Shown here piece after piece: positions 42,410-51,289 of a DNA stretch of 64,000 nt. The DNA is from Neolewinella litorea (lineage in GTDB: Bacteria; Bacteroidota; Bacteroidia; Chitinophagales; Saprospiraceae): NCBI RefSeq assembly GCF_004803465.1, contig NZ_SRSF01000013.1, positions 30,598 to 94,597 on the forward strand, read 5' to 3'. Below the pieces are notes generated by a model. It saw nothing but the letters and a program-made list of their open reading frames with translations. It made no database searches and had not been told where the DNA came from. Position 1 is the first letter of the stretch; every line of letters starts with the position of its first letter. A program made the translations under genes and the position numbers.

Positions 42410-42480
42410 CGCGACTGCCCCACAGCGTCCGGCGGACCGCAATGTCCGCACCCTACCTTGCGCCTGCGAAAATCAAGATC

Positions 42481-43761
42481 ATGCAACTCACGAAAGACCA
42501 GCTTCAGACCATCAACCAGTCCGGCCTGTCGCGGCACGAAACGGACTTCAACTACCTGTTGGACAAACTCTTGGCAAACGGGACGGCGGTGGAGGACGTG
42601 ATCACCCGGCTGGCGGATTTTCAGGTTGCGATTCCGAGCTGGGCGCTGGGGGCCGGCGGCACCCGCTTCGGTCGCTTTTCCTACCACGGGGAGCCGGCCA
42701 GTCTAGAGCAGAAACTGGACGACGTAGGCGTGCTGCACGCCCTGACCCAAACGGCCGGCGCGGTATCCCTGCACATTCCCTGGGATATCCCCACGGACTA
42801 TGCGGCGGTAAGGGAACGGGCGGACAGTCTCGGGTTGAAGTTTGACGCCATAAACTCCAACACCTTTCAGGATCAGCATGGCGCCGACCACAGTTATAAG
42901 CACGGTTCGCTGAGTGCGGGCGAGGAGGGCGCCCGGCGGCAGGCCATCGAGCACAATCTGGAGGTGGTCGAGATCGGCCGCCGACTGGGCTCCCAAAGCC
43001 TCACGGTGTGGCTAGCCGACGGCACGAACTTCCCGGGACAGCGCAACTTCCAGCGGAACCTCCTGCAAACCCAGGACAGCCTGCAACAGATCTACGCGGC
43101 ACTGCCGGACGATTGGAAACTGTACATCGAATACAAGCCCTACGAGCCCAATTTCTACAGCACCGTCATCCAGGACTGGGGCACTTCCCTGATGCTGGCC
43201 AATGCCTGCGGCGACCGGGCCTTCACCCTGGTTGACCTGGGGCACCACCTGCCCAACACGAACATCGAGCAAATCGTGGCCACCTTGATGCTGAAGGGAA
43301 AACTTGGCGGCTTTCACTTCAACGACAGCAAGTACGGCGACGACGATCTTACGGTGGGAAGCACTAAACCCTACGCCCTGTTCCTGATCTTCAATGAGCT
43401 GGTGTACGGCATGCGGAACAACCCGCAGAACCCCGACCTCGCCTGGATGATCGACGCCAGCCACAACGTCAAGGATCCGCTGGAAGACCTGATCCAGTCG
43501 CTGGAAGCCATCCAGATTGCTTACGCCCAGGCCCTGTTGGTCGACCAGGAAGAATTGGCCCGGGCCCAGGAGGCCCACGACGTGGTCCGTTGCCAGGAAA
43601 TCCTGCAGGATGCCTACCGTACGGACGTCAGGCCGCTGGTGCAGCGGGCCCGCCTCAGTCGTGGTGGTGCCTTGAACCCCCTGCACGCCTACCGCAAACT
43701 GGAGGTCCGCAATGAACTGATCCGGGAACGCGGCAAGCATACCGTAGCGACCGGTCTTTAG
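42481..43761 (+). CDS. rhaI: L-rhamnose isomerase (TIM-barrel sugar isomerase type)
   Basis: Isomerase of 426 residues from ATG 42481, converting L-rhamnose to L-rhamnulose. It belongs to the Pseudomonas-type RhaI group rather than E. coli RhaA. Putative metal ligands appear in order in LYIEYKPYEP (Glu), TLVDLGHHLPNTN (Asp), GGFHFNDSKYGDDD (His, Asp) and AWMIDASHNVKDP (Asp). It lies 71 bases after the aldolase fusion and 1 base before the kinase gene. Confidence 0.9.
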   Translation: MQLTKDQLQTINQSGLSRHETDFNYLLDKLLANGTAVEDVITRLADFQVAIPSWALGAGGTRFGRFSYHGEPASLEQKLDDVGVLHALTQTAGAVSLHIPWDIPTDYAAVRERADSLGLKFDAINSNTFQDQHGADHSYKHGSLSAGEEGARRQAIEHNLEVVEIGRRLGSQSLTVWLADGTNFPGQRNFQRNLLQTQDSLQQIYAALPDDWKLYIEYKPYEPNFYSTVIQDWGTSLMLANACGDRAFTLVDLGHHLPNTNIEQIVATLMLKGKLGGFHFNDSKYGDDDLTVGSTKPYALFLIFNELVYGMRNNPQNPDLAWMIDASHNVKDPLEDLIQSLEAIQIAYAQALLVDQEELARAQEAHDVVRCQEILQDAYRTDVRPLVQRARLSRGGALNPLHAYRKLEVRNELIRERGKHTVATGL

Positions 43762-43762
43762 T

Positions 43763-45148
43763 ATGGAGCAGCAGACGGTCACCGCGATTTTCGATATCGG
43801 GCGCACGAACAAGAAGTTCTTCCTGTTCGACGCGTCTTACCATGAGGTCCACCGGGAATACATTTCCCTGCCGGAAATCACCGACGAGGACGGGTATCCC
43901 ACCGAGGACCTCGCCGCCCTGGTGGAGTGGATGGAATCGGTCATGGACCGCATATGCCGAAGCCGGAAGTACCATATACTGGCGTTGAATTTCTCGACCT
44001 ACGGGGCCAGCCTCGTTCATATCGATGCAGAAGGGCGGGTGGTGGCACCCCTGTACAACTACACTAAGCCCTGCGACGAGGGCCTGCTGCAGCAGTTTTA
44101 CGACGCCTACGGGCCGGAGGAAGCCTTCACGCTGGCCACCGGATCGCCCCGCGCAGGCCTGCTCAACTCGGGCGTGCAACTCTACTGGCTGAAGCACCGC
44201 CAACCAGCCGTCTTCGCCCGGATCCGGTACAGTCTGCACCTGCCGCAGTTCCTCAGCTACCTCTTTACCGGCATTCCGGTAAGTGAATACACGAGTATCG
44301 GCTGCCATACCGCCCTGTGGGATTATCGCCGCCGCGATTACCACGCGTGGGTGGATGCCGAAGGATTGCGGGAAGTGCTTTCCCCCGTCGTGGCTACGCA
44401 GACCAGTGTGAATACGACGTACCAAGGCCGCAGTATAACAGTAGGCGTCGGCATTCACGACAGTTCCGCTGCCCTGCTGCCTTATTTGCGCGGCGAAGCG
44501 GAGCCTTTTATCCTGTTGTCCACCGGCACCTGGTGCGTCACCCTGAACCCTTTCGCGGAGGGTTTTCTGGCGGCGGAAGACCTCCACTACGATTGCATCA
44601 ACTATATGCGCGTCGACGGGCTCCCCGTGAAGGCCGCCCGCCTGTATCTGGGAAAGGAATACGAACACCAGCTGATCGTGTTGAGTGACCACTTCAGGGT
44701 CGACGAAACGCGCCACCGCAGCATCCGATTTGACCCAAGCATGTACGGTCGAATGATGGCGGACTTTGAACCGTGGTACCAACTGCAGGAGATCGATTAC
44801 CCCGACAACCCAGTGGAAACCATCATTCGCACGGATTCCTTTGTCTACGCCTACCATCACCTGATGGTCGAACTGGTGAATCTGCAGGCGGAGCGCATGC
44901 GTGCGGCCATCGGGACTACGGCCGTGAAAACGATCTTCGTGGAAGGCGGATTCGCCGACAATGATGTCTTTCTGCACCTGATCGCCCGTCATTTTCCGGA
45001 GTCTGATCTGCGGATCGCCGACAGCAGCCTCGGGTCGGCCCTCGGCGCGGCGCTGTGCACCACTTACCTTGATCGGCCAGCGGACTTTCTGCAAACGAAT
45101 TACCGGCTGCAAACCTTCACTCCCAATTCCCGCGCCGAGACAGGGTAA
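43763..45148 (+). CDS. Rhamnulokinase-like FGGY carbohydrate kinase
   Basis: Kinase of 461 residues, start 1 base after the isomerase stop. Both actin-like domains are recognisable: TAIFDIGRTNKKFFLFD at the N-terminus (nucleotide/phosphate loop), LSTGTWCVTLNPF in the middle and FVEGGFADNDVFLHLIA, then DSSLGSALGAALCT. It should phosphorylate L-rhamnulose; the assignment of substrate comes from the operon. The sequence is distant from E. coli RhaB, so other deoxyketoses are possible. Confidence 0.88.
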   Translation: MEQQTVTAIFDIGRTNKKFFLFDASYHEVHREYISLPEITDEDGYPTEDLAALVEWMESVMDRICRSRKYHILALNFSTYGASLVHIDAEGRVVAPLYNYTKPCDEGLLQQFYDAYGPEEAFTLATGSPRAGLLNSGVQLYWLKHRQPAVFARIRYSLHLPQFLSYLFTGIPVSEYTSIGCHTALWDYRRRDYHAWVDAEGLREVLSPVVATQTSVNTTYQGRSITVGVGIHDSSAALLPYLRGEAEPFILLSTGTWCVTLNPFAEGFLAAEDLHYDCINYMRVDGLPVKAARLYLGKEYEHQLIVLSDHFRVDETRHRSIRFDPSMYGRMMADFEPWYQLQEIDYPDNPVETIIRTDSFVYAYHHLMVELVNLQAERMRAAIGTTAVKTIFVEGGFADNDVFLHLIARHFPESDLRIADSSLGSALGAALCTTYLDRPADFLQTNYRLQTFTPNSRAETG

Positions 45149-45207
45149 CCTTTCAAGCGTTCCGCCGACCGGACTTCTGCCACTCACTTTATCAACGCCA
45201 TACAGCC

Positions 45208-46623
45208 ATGCTCCAACAGGAAACCCAGGAAGAAACCATCGAAGCCATCGCCGGCGGGGAGTTCGAACGTCAGCCCGTACCCGCCTCCAATTGGAAAGGG
45301 TGGGGGAGCTTTCTGGGCATGTACGCGGGTGAGCACGCGGCTGGTACCGAGTTCGTCATCGGGCCGCTCTTCCTCACTGCCGGGGTAAGCGCTTTCGATC
45401 TCATCATTGGGTTGCTGCTGGGCAACTTCCTGGCGGTCCTCAGCTGGCGCTTCCTGACGGCGGAGATCGCGGTCCGGTACCGACTGACGCTCTATTACCA
45501 GCTGGAAAAGATCTGCGGCAAGGGGCTGGTGCGGTTCTACAACGTGGCCAATGGCATTCTCTTCTGCTTCCTGGCCGGGGCCATGATCACGGTGTCGGCC
45601 ACGGCGGTCGGGCTCCCCCTGAATATGGAAATGCCCCAGCTGACCGACACCCTGCCCACCAGCGGTACCTACGTGGTAATCGTCGTGCTGATCGGAGCCG
45701 TGATATCGCTCGTTGCAGCCCGCGGCTACGATACAGTGGCCCGGGCGGCCAACTATATGTCGCCGATCATCGTACTGGCTTTTCTGGCCTGCGGCGTGGT
45801 GGCGCTCGGACAGCTCGGGGTGGGCAGCTTCGGCGAATTTTGGGAAATCTGGGGCGAGGGATCGGAGCCCTTTCCCGGGCAGATCAAGTACACCTTCTGG
45901 CACGTCGTGATCTGGTCGTGGTTCGCCAATGCCGCCATGCACGTGGGGATGTCGGACCTGAGCGTCTTTCGTTTTGCGCGCAAGGCCAGCGCCGGCTGGA
46001 CGACCGCGGCGGGCATGTACGTGGGGCATTACATGGCCTGGATCGCCGCGGCTTTGTTGTACGCCGTTTACCTGAGGACACCCGAGGCGCAAGCGTTCCT
46101 CGATCAGGGCCTGGCCCCAACCGTGGCCCCCGGCCCCCTGGCCTACAACGCCATCGGGGTATTCGGCATCATTGCCGTGGTGCTGGCGGGCTGGACTACG
46201 GCCAACCCTACCATCTACCGGGCGGGGCTGGCGTTTCAGGCGGTACTGCCGCGGTTCTCGACTTTCTGGGTGACGCTGCTCGCCGGTGGGGTAGCTACCC
46301 TGGCTGGGCTCTTTCCGGCGATCGCCATGAAGTTGCTCGATTTTGTCGCGCTCTACGGTTTCATTCTGGCCCCCTTCGGGGCCGTCATCGTGTTCCAGCA
46401 CTTTTTTGCGCGGCGCGCAGGTGTGGTGCCGGACTACGCGGAGCGGAGCGGGTTAGGTTTCAATCCGGCGGTGTTCTGGGCGTGGGCGATCAGCTTCGGA
46501 CTATTCTACTTCATTTCGTGGCGGTTCGACGTCTTCCTTTCCTTCGTGACCTTACCCGCGTGGTTGCTCTGCGGGGTGCTCTTCCTTTTGCTGAGTCGGC
46601 AGTGGCAGCGCTCGGCAGCCTGA
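45208..46623 (+). CDS. NCS1/purine-cytosine-permease-like transporter, putative rhamnose uptake
   Basis: Inner-membrane protein of 471 residues with about 12 helices. Conserved-looking N-terminal NWKGWGSFLGMYAGEHAAGTEFVIGPLFLTAG, then FLTAEIAVRYRLTLYYQLEKICGK and a long loop with VIWSWFANAAMHVGMSDLSVFRFARKA. The fold pattern resembles NCS1 (cytosine/purine permease) proteins, not RhaT or the fucose/rhamnose MFS porters. Being the fourth gene of the operon, 59 bases after the kinase, it is the obvious candidate for rhamnose import. The transport substrate is inferred only. Confidence 0.75.
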   Translation: MLQQETQEETIEAIAGGEFERQPVPASNWKGWGSFLGMYAGEHAAGTEFVIGPLFLTAGVSAFDLIIGLLLGNFLAVLSWRFLTAEIAVRYRLTLYYQLEKICGKGLVRFYNVANGILFCFLAGAMITVSATAVGLPLNMEMPQLTDTLPTSGTYVVIVVLIGAVISLVAARGYDTVARAANYMSPIIVLAFLACGVVALGQLGVGSFGEFWEIWGEGSEPFPGQIKYTFWHVVIWSWFANAAMHVGMSDLSVFRFARKASAGWTTAAGMYVGHYMAWIAAALLYAVYLRTPEAQAFLDQGLAPTVAPGPLAYNAIGVFGIIAVVLAGWTTANPTIYRAGLAFQAVLPRFSTFWVTLLAGGVATLAGLFPAIAMKLLDFVALYGFILAPFGAVIVFQHFFARRAGVVPDYAERSGLGFNPAVFWAWAISFGLFYFISWRFDVFLSFVTLPAWLLCGVLFLLLSRQWQRSAA

Positions 46624-46663
46624 GACTTTGCCCGGCACCCGCGCGCCGCCGGCCAACGGGGTA

Positions 46664-47500
46664 CTAACGGAGGTAAAGGATGTAGGCCGCGGCAAAGGGA
46701 ATAACGAAAATGAAGGCGTCAAAACGGTCCAGCAGCCCCCCGTGCCCCGGCAGCAGATCCCCGCTGTCCTTTACCCCGACACTGCGTTTGAGCATGCTTT
46801 CCACGAGGTCGCCGATGCCTCCGAAAACGGCTACGATGGCCGCGAGCACCAGCCACTGGATAAGGTTGATCTCATCGAAGACCAGGTGAAGTACGTAGCC
46901 GAACAGGATGCAGGTTACGGCACCGCCGATGGTGCCTTCCCAGGTTTTGTTGGGGGAGATACGCGGGAAGAGGGGCGTCTTGCCAAACTGACTGCCGACC
47001 ACATAGGCGCCGGTGTCGTTGACCCAGGTAAGCAGGAGCAGGCCGAAGACGATGCGGTAGTAGAAGGTCTCCCCGTCAAAGGCGATGAAGTCCACCAGCG
47101 CGAAGGGGATACCGATATAGAACAGTCCCAGGATGATGTAGGCGATGTTGACGAATGGCTCCCGGCTGTTGCTGTACAGCTCGTAAATGAAAATCGTGAA
47201 GATGAAGGGGGCGAATAGCAGGCTGGATACCTGGATGAAGCTGGCCGGGTCGCTGACGTATCCGAGGGAGAAGAAACTGACCAGGAAGAAAGGGAGCAGG
47301 CCCACCGCCACGCCAAAGGCCTTGCGAACACGGTCGCGACGCGTGTGGCGGTCCAGGGTCATGCCGAAGAACTCATACAGGCAGCCGCCGGTGATGACGA
47401 GAAAGAGAAGATTGAAGGTGTAGGGACCGGTGTACATCCCGGCGATCATGATGATCACGAAGATTACCGCTGTAGTGAGTCGTTTCCAAAGTCCCTGCAT
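46664..47500 (-). CDS. cdsA: Phosphatidate cytidylyltransferase CdsA
   Basis: Inner-membrane enzyme of 278 residues making CDP-diacylglycerol from phosphatidate and CTP. ATG 47500 (MQGLWKRLTTAVIFVIIMIAG) is preferred to the longer frame. About eight helices; the C-terminal signature SMLKRSVGVKDSGDLLPGHGGLLDRFD is an almost perfect match to the family pattern (Ser, Lys-Arg, Lys-Asp, His-Gly-Gly, Asp-Arg-x-Asp). TWVNDTGAYVVGSQFGKTPLFPRISPNKTWEGTIGG is a second diagnostic block. Confidence 0.95.
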   Translation of the reverse strand: MQGLWKRLTTAVIFVIIMIAGMYTGPYTFNLLFLVITGGCLYEFFGMTLDRHTRRDRVRKAFGVAVGLLPFFLVSFFSLGYVSDPASFIQVSSLLFAPFIFTIFIYELYSNSREPFVNIAYIILGLFYIGIPFALVDFIAFDGETFYYRIVFGLLLLTWVNDTGAYVVGSQFGKTPLFPRISPNKTWEGTIGGAVTCILFGYVLHLVFDEINLIQWLVLAAIVAVFGGIGDLVESMLKRSVGVKDSGDLLPGHGGLLDRFDAFIFVIPFAAAYILYLR

Positions 47501-47604
47501 CTGATCGTTTACTCGAAGGCTGGCCTGATCGGCGGGCGTAATATACCGCACCGGCAATTTGTGCCTGGCACCGCAGTGTCAAGTATGCTAGGATTGTCGA
47601 GGGG

Positions 47605-48015
47605 TCAGCGCAGCCGGTTGGTGGAAAGCCAGAAATTGACAATATTCTGGAGGGCCAGCCGGTAGGTATCGACGTCCGAGGGCTTGGTCACGAAAGCCGA
47701 GGCACCGAGCTCATATACGCGCTGCACCTCCTCCGTACATTCCGAAGAGGAGAAGATCAAGATGGGGAAGGACGGCCGGACGTGCCTGGCGCGCAGGTTT
47801 TCCAATACGGAGATGCCACCGCGGACGGGCATGTGGAGGTCCATGATGGCCAGGTGTACGTCCTCGAGGGGGTGCTGGCTGCAATGTTTAAGAAAGTGTT
47901 CCCCGTCTTGCAGGTGGGTAACGCGGATGTTGGGATCGATTTTTTGCAGCAACCGACGGGCCAGTTTGGCTTCGGTGCTGTTGTCTTCAACTAAAAGAAT
48001 ATGACGGGCGGACAT
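47605..48015 (-). CDS. Single-domain response regulator
   Basis: Receiver domain alone, 136 residues from ATG 48015 (MSARHILLVEDNSTEAKLARRLLQ). Phospho-acceptor Asp59 in LAIMDLHMP, acidic pair Glu10-Asp11, Ser in LIFSSSE and Lys111 in FVTKPSD. The DNSTEAKLARRLL start resembles Rcp1-like receivers that partner with phytochrome-type kinases. No output domain and no kinase gene adjoin it. Confidence 0.9.
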   Translation of the reverse strand: MSARHILLVEDNSTEAKLARRLLQKIDPNIRVTHLQDGEHFLKHCSQHPLEDVHLAIMDLHMPVRGGISVLENLRARHVRPSFPILIFSSSECTEEVQRVYELGASAFVTKPSDVDTYRLALQNIVNFWLSTNRLR

Positions 48016-48230
48016 TAGACGTAAAACAGCTTGTGGTAGAAAGAACGACGCGGCGGAGGAAGAATACGGTATTAAACTGGCCGAAACGAACGGGCCGGGA
48101 ATACTGAGCCGCCGCGCAAGGTCGAAAAAATTCCGCAAAACTGCCAAATGGCCCGCCGCTGGCGATCTTGACGGGATTCCGACCGTGGCCCCGGCCCTCC
48201 GTGGTAACATTGTGCAAAATTTAGCTTTCC

Positions 48231-49556
48231 ATGAAATTCGAACAGCGCATCCCCCGCGATACCTCCGCCCGACTTTTTGCCGAAGCCCAGGAATACTTTC
48301 CCGGCGGCGTGAATTCGCCGGTCCGCGCCTTTCGCAGCGTGAGCGGGCCACCGCTGTTTATCCGGGAAGGGCACGGCAGCCACATGACCGACGTGGACGG
48401 CAACCGTTTCCTGGATTTCTGCTGTTCCTGGGGACCCCTGATCCACGGCCACGACAACGCCCACATCCGGGAGCGGGTAATTGAGACGGTGCGCCGCGGC
48501 ACCAGTTTCGGTACCCCCACGCAGATGGGCAACCGACTTGGGAAACTGATACTTGACAATCACCGTTACGTGGAGCGCATTCGCTTTGTCAGTTCGGGAA
48601 CGGAGGCGGTGATGTCCGCCCTGCGCCTGGCCCGTGGCGTGACCGGCAAGACCAAGATCCTGAAATTCGAAGGTTGCTACCACGGCCACGTCGACCAGCT
48701 CCTGGTGAAGGCCGGCTCCGGTCTGGTCACCTTCGGCACCAGCTCATCGGCCGGGGTGCCGGAATCGGTAGCCCGGGATACCCAGGTCCTGCCCCTCGGC
48801 GACCGCGACCTGCTCGAGCAGACGCTCACGGATCACGCCGGGGAGATCGCCTGCATCATCGTGGAGCCAATACCCGCCAACAACGGGCTGTTGATCCAGG
48901 ACAAATCGTGGCTCGAGTGCCTGCGCCTGAAGGCCTACAAGCACGACGTACTGCTCATTTTCGACGAGGTCATCAGCGGATTCCGGGTGGGATTCGAGGG
49001 CGCAGCCGGGTATTATGATGTTCAGCCCGACATCATCACCTTCGGAAAGGTCATCGGTGGTGGATTTCCGGTGGGTGCCTACGGGGCCAGCAAGGAAATC
49101 ATGGACTACATCGCCCCGGTGGGCCCGGTGTACCAAGCCGGTACGCTGTCGGCCAATCCCGTTGCCATGACCGCCGGTCTGGCCGCGCTGGAACAGTGTC
49201 TGGAACCGGGATTCTACGAAGGGATGGCCGAGCGTACCCACCGAATGGCCACCGCCATTGCCGACTACGCCACGGAACGCGGTTATCCACTGCACGTGCC
49301 GCATATCGGGTCCATCTTCTGGCTGGCCTTCGGGCGCGAGCGGATCGAGCGTGCCGATCAGATCGATCCCGCCAATATGGAGTACTTCAAGATCATCCAC
49401 CACGAACTGTTGCAAACGGGGGTTTACCTCGGGCCGAGTGGCTACGAGGTGGGATTCGTAAGCAGCGCGCATACGGACACGGACCTGCAAACGGCCATTG
49501 CGAAGATTTGCGCGGCCATGGACGTGGCCTTTGATGGAGCGGGTGAAGCAGGGTAG
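48231..49556 (+). CDS. hemL: Glutamate-1-semialdehyde 2,1-aminomutase
   Basis: PLP enzyme of 441 residues producing 5-aminolevulinate for tetrapyrrole synthesis (C5 pathway). Features: FPGGVNSPVRAF near the start, FVSSGTEAVMSALRLARG, FEGCYHGHVDQLLVKAGSG, EPIPANNGLL, FDEVISGFRVG and the PLP lysine K273 in TFGKVIGGGFPVGAYG. The start is ATG 48231. Only hemL of the pathway is present here. Confidence 0.96.
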   Translation: MKFEQRIPRDTSARLFAEAQEYFPGGVNSPVRAFRSVSGPPLFIREGHGSHMTDVDGNRFLDFCCSWGPLIHGHDNAHIRERVIETVRRGTSFGTPTQMGNRLGKLILDNHRYVERIRFVSSGTEAVMSALRLARGVTGKTKILKFEGCYHGHVDQLLVKAGSGLVTFGTSSSAGVPESVARDTQVLPLGDRDLLEQTLTDHAGEIACIIVEPIPANNGLLIQDKSWLECLRLKAYKHDVLLIFDEVISGFRVGFEGAAGYYDVQPDIITFGKVIGGGFPVGAYGASKEIMDYIAPVGPVYQAGTLSANPVAMTAGLAALEQCLEPGFYEGMAERTHRMATAIADYATERGYPLHVPHIGSIFWLAFGRERIERADQIDPANMEYFKIIHHELLQTGVYLGPSGYEVGFVSSAHTDTDLQTAIAKICAAMDVAFDGAGEAG

Positions 49557-49698
49557 GGGACCGGGTTACGGAGCTTCCCTGGAATGCCGGTGCGTGGGTC
49601 CGGCCGCATACCTGAGAACCGATCGGACTGAAAATTTTGGACGGGGCCGCGAGGAACGCGTTTCCCGTACTACTTTAGGTGTCAAAATTACGCCTGCT

Positions 49699-50100
49699 AT
49701 GCGCCCATTGATCTTTGGATTCCTTCTGCTCGCCGCTGCCGCCTGCACCTCTCCCCAAGCAACTAGCACTACCGCCCCGCCGCCTGCGGAGGTCACTACC
49801 CCGGCAGCCTCCTATGCCGGAGAGTGGCAGGTAACGGTGAAGGACACCCCGGCCGGCACGGTGACCGGAACGATGATACTGGAGGGCGACCCCGGCAGCC
49901 TCTCGGGTAAATTCGTCAGCAATGGCCGAGAAACCCAATTGCGATCGGTGGAGGAAACCGCCGACGGTCTCAAGATTGAATTTTACTCCAGTGAGTACCA
50001 GACCGACGTCGACTTTGCCCTGCGGGGAGAAGCCAGTGCGGAGGAGCTCACCGGCATGGCCCTGAGCACCTACGGGGTGGTGGCCACGCGCAAGAAGTAG
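49699..50100 (+). CDS. Small lipoprotein of unknown function
   Basis: Lipoprotein of 133 residues from ATG 49699: signal MRPLIFGFLLLAAAAC (lipobox AAAC), a Thr/Ala/Pro linker, then about 95 residues of probable beta-structure beginning YAGEWQVTVKDTPAGTVTGTMIL, a lipocalin-like or C-terminal-immunoglobulin-like pattern of alternating strands with GDPGSLSGKFVSNGRE. A TACTTTAG box at 49671-49678 may be its promoter. The longer frame upstream overlaps hemL and is discarded. Confidence 0.7.
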   Translation: MRPLIFGFLLLAAAACTSPQATSTTAPPPAEVTTPAASYAGEWQVTVKDTPAGTVTGTMILEGDPGSLSGKFVSNGRETQLRSVEETADGLKIEFYSSEYQTDVDFALRGEASAEELTGMALSTYGVVATRKK

Positions 50101-50108
50101 TATCATTG
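50101..50108 (+). promoter_or_regulatory. -7-like box of the sulfhydrylase gene, possible leaderless mRNA
   Basis: TATCATTG ends 3 bases before ATG 50112. Its last base is part of the in-frame TTG 50106, which is therefore an unlikely start. Confidence 0.35.
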
Positions 50109-50111
50109 CGG

Positions 50112-51278
50112 ATGAATGAAGAGCAGCAACCCGAGACCCGCGCGATTCGCGGGCAACTGCCGGCTACCCAGTATCGTGAGCACTCCGCTCCCCTGTTCCT
50201 GACCAGCAGCTTCACCTTCCCTTCCGCAGAGTCCATGGCCGAGACCTTCGCCGGAAACGAGGAAGGAATCATCTACAGCCGCTACAATAATCCCAGCGTC
50301 GACGAGCTCATCGCCAAGGCCTGTGCTCTCGAAAATATGGAGGCTGGCTTCGCGACCGCTTCCGGAATGAGTGCCGTCTTCGCCAGCATGGCCGCTCTGG
50401 TCGAACAGGGTGACCACATACTGGCCACACGTGCGGTCTTCGGCAGTACGCACCAGATTCTCACCCAGATCCTGCCTAAGTGGGGGGTGACCTTCACCTA
50501 CGTTGAACCCGATCAGCCGGAGGCGTGGGCGGAAGCCGTAAGACCCGAAACCCGCTTGTTTGTTACCGAAACGCCCTCTAATCCCGGGCTCCAGTTGGTA
50601 GACCTCTCCGAGGCGGGCCGTTTCTGCCGCACGCACGGACTGACCTTTATCGTTGACAATTGCTTCGCTACGCCCTACCTGCAACGCCCGGCCGACTTCG
50701 GTGCCGATCTGGTGACCCACTCGGCGACGAAGTGGATGGACGGGCAGGGTCGGGTGCTTGGCGGCCTCCTGCTCGGCAGTGCGGAGATTATGGAAAAGGT
50801 GACCTTCTTCTGCCGGCACACCGGTCCGGCCATTTCCCCCTTCAATGCCTGGGTAATTTCGAAGAGTCTGGAAACCCTGCACATCCGCATGGAAGCCCAC
50901 TGCCGCTCGGCCCTGGCCCTGGCCGGTTGGTTGGGGGAGCAGCGCGGCATCGATCGGGTGCACTATCCTTACCTGCCGAGCCATCCACAGTACGCACTGG
51001 CTACCCGGCAGATGAGCGCCGGCGGAGGGATCGTCACCTTCGAATTAACGGGGGGTGAAGCCGCCGCGCGGCGCCTGCTCGACAGCGTGCAAATGTGTAC
51101 CCGCAGCAGCAACCTGGGCGATACCCGCACCATACTTACGCACCCGGCTACCACCACGCACAGCAAACTGAGCCGGGAAGAACGTGCTGCGGTGGGAATT
51201 ACGGACGGTCTGGTCCGGATGAGCGTCGGGCTGGAAGCCGTGCGCGATATCCAGGCCGACCTCTTGCGCGGCCTGTAA
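50112..51278 (+). CDS. metZ: O-succinylhomoserine (or acetyl-) sulfhydrylase-like Cys/Met metabolism PLP enzyme
   Basis: PLP enzyme of 388 residues of the trans-sulfuration family. Typical blocks: REHSAPLFLTSSFTFPSAESMAETFAGNEEGIIYSRYNNPSVDELIAKACALE, FATASGMSAVFASMAALV, ETPSNPGLQLVDL, VDNCFATPYLQRPADFGADLVTHSATKWMDGQGR with PLP Lys207, and SSNLGDTRTILTHPATTTHSKL. The set fits direct sulfhydrylation (MetZ) to homocysteine best; cystathionine gamma-synthase or lyase activity cannot be excluded from sequence. It converges with the T9SS protein (11-base gap). Confidence 0.88.
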   Translation: MNEEQQPETRAIRGQLPATQYREHSAPLFLTSSFTFPSAESMAETFAGNEEGIIYSRYNNPSVDELIAKACALENMEAGFATASGMSAVFASMAALVEQGDHILATRAVFGSTHQILTQILPKWGVTFTYVEPDQPEAWAEAVRPETRLFVTETPSNPGLQLVDLSEAGRFCRTHGLTFIVDNCFATPYLQRPADFGADLVTHSATKWMDGQGRVLGGLLLGSAEIMEKVTFFCRHTGPAISPFNAWVISKSLETLHIRMEAHCRSALALAGWLGEQRGIDRVHYPYLPSHPQYALATRQMSAGGGIVTFELTGGEAAARRLLDSVQMCTRSSNLGDTRTILTHPATTTHSKLSREERAAVGITDGLVRMSVGLEAVRDIQADLLRGL

Positions 51279-51289
51279 TTGACCAGCGG

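Noticed and set aside
43655..45187. 510-codon minus-strand frame opposite the rhamnulokinase gene
   Set aside because: Low-complexity composition and no recognisable motif, while the plus strand encodes an FGGY kinase throughout. Same reasoning for 45184-46401, 12285-13532 and plus-strand 35447-36748.
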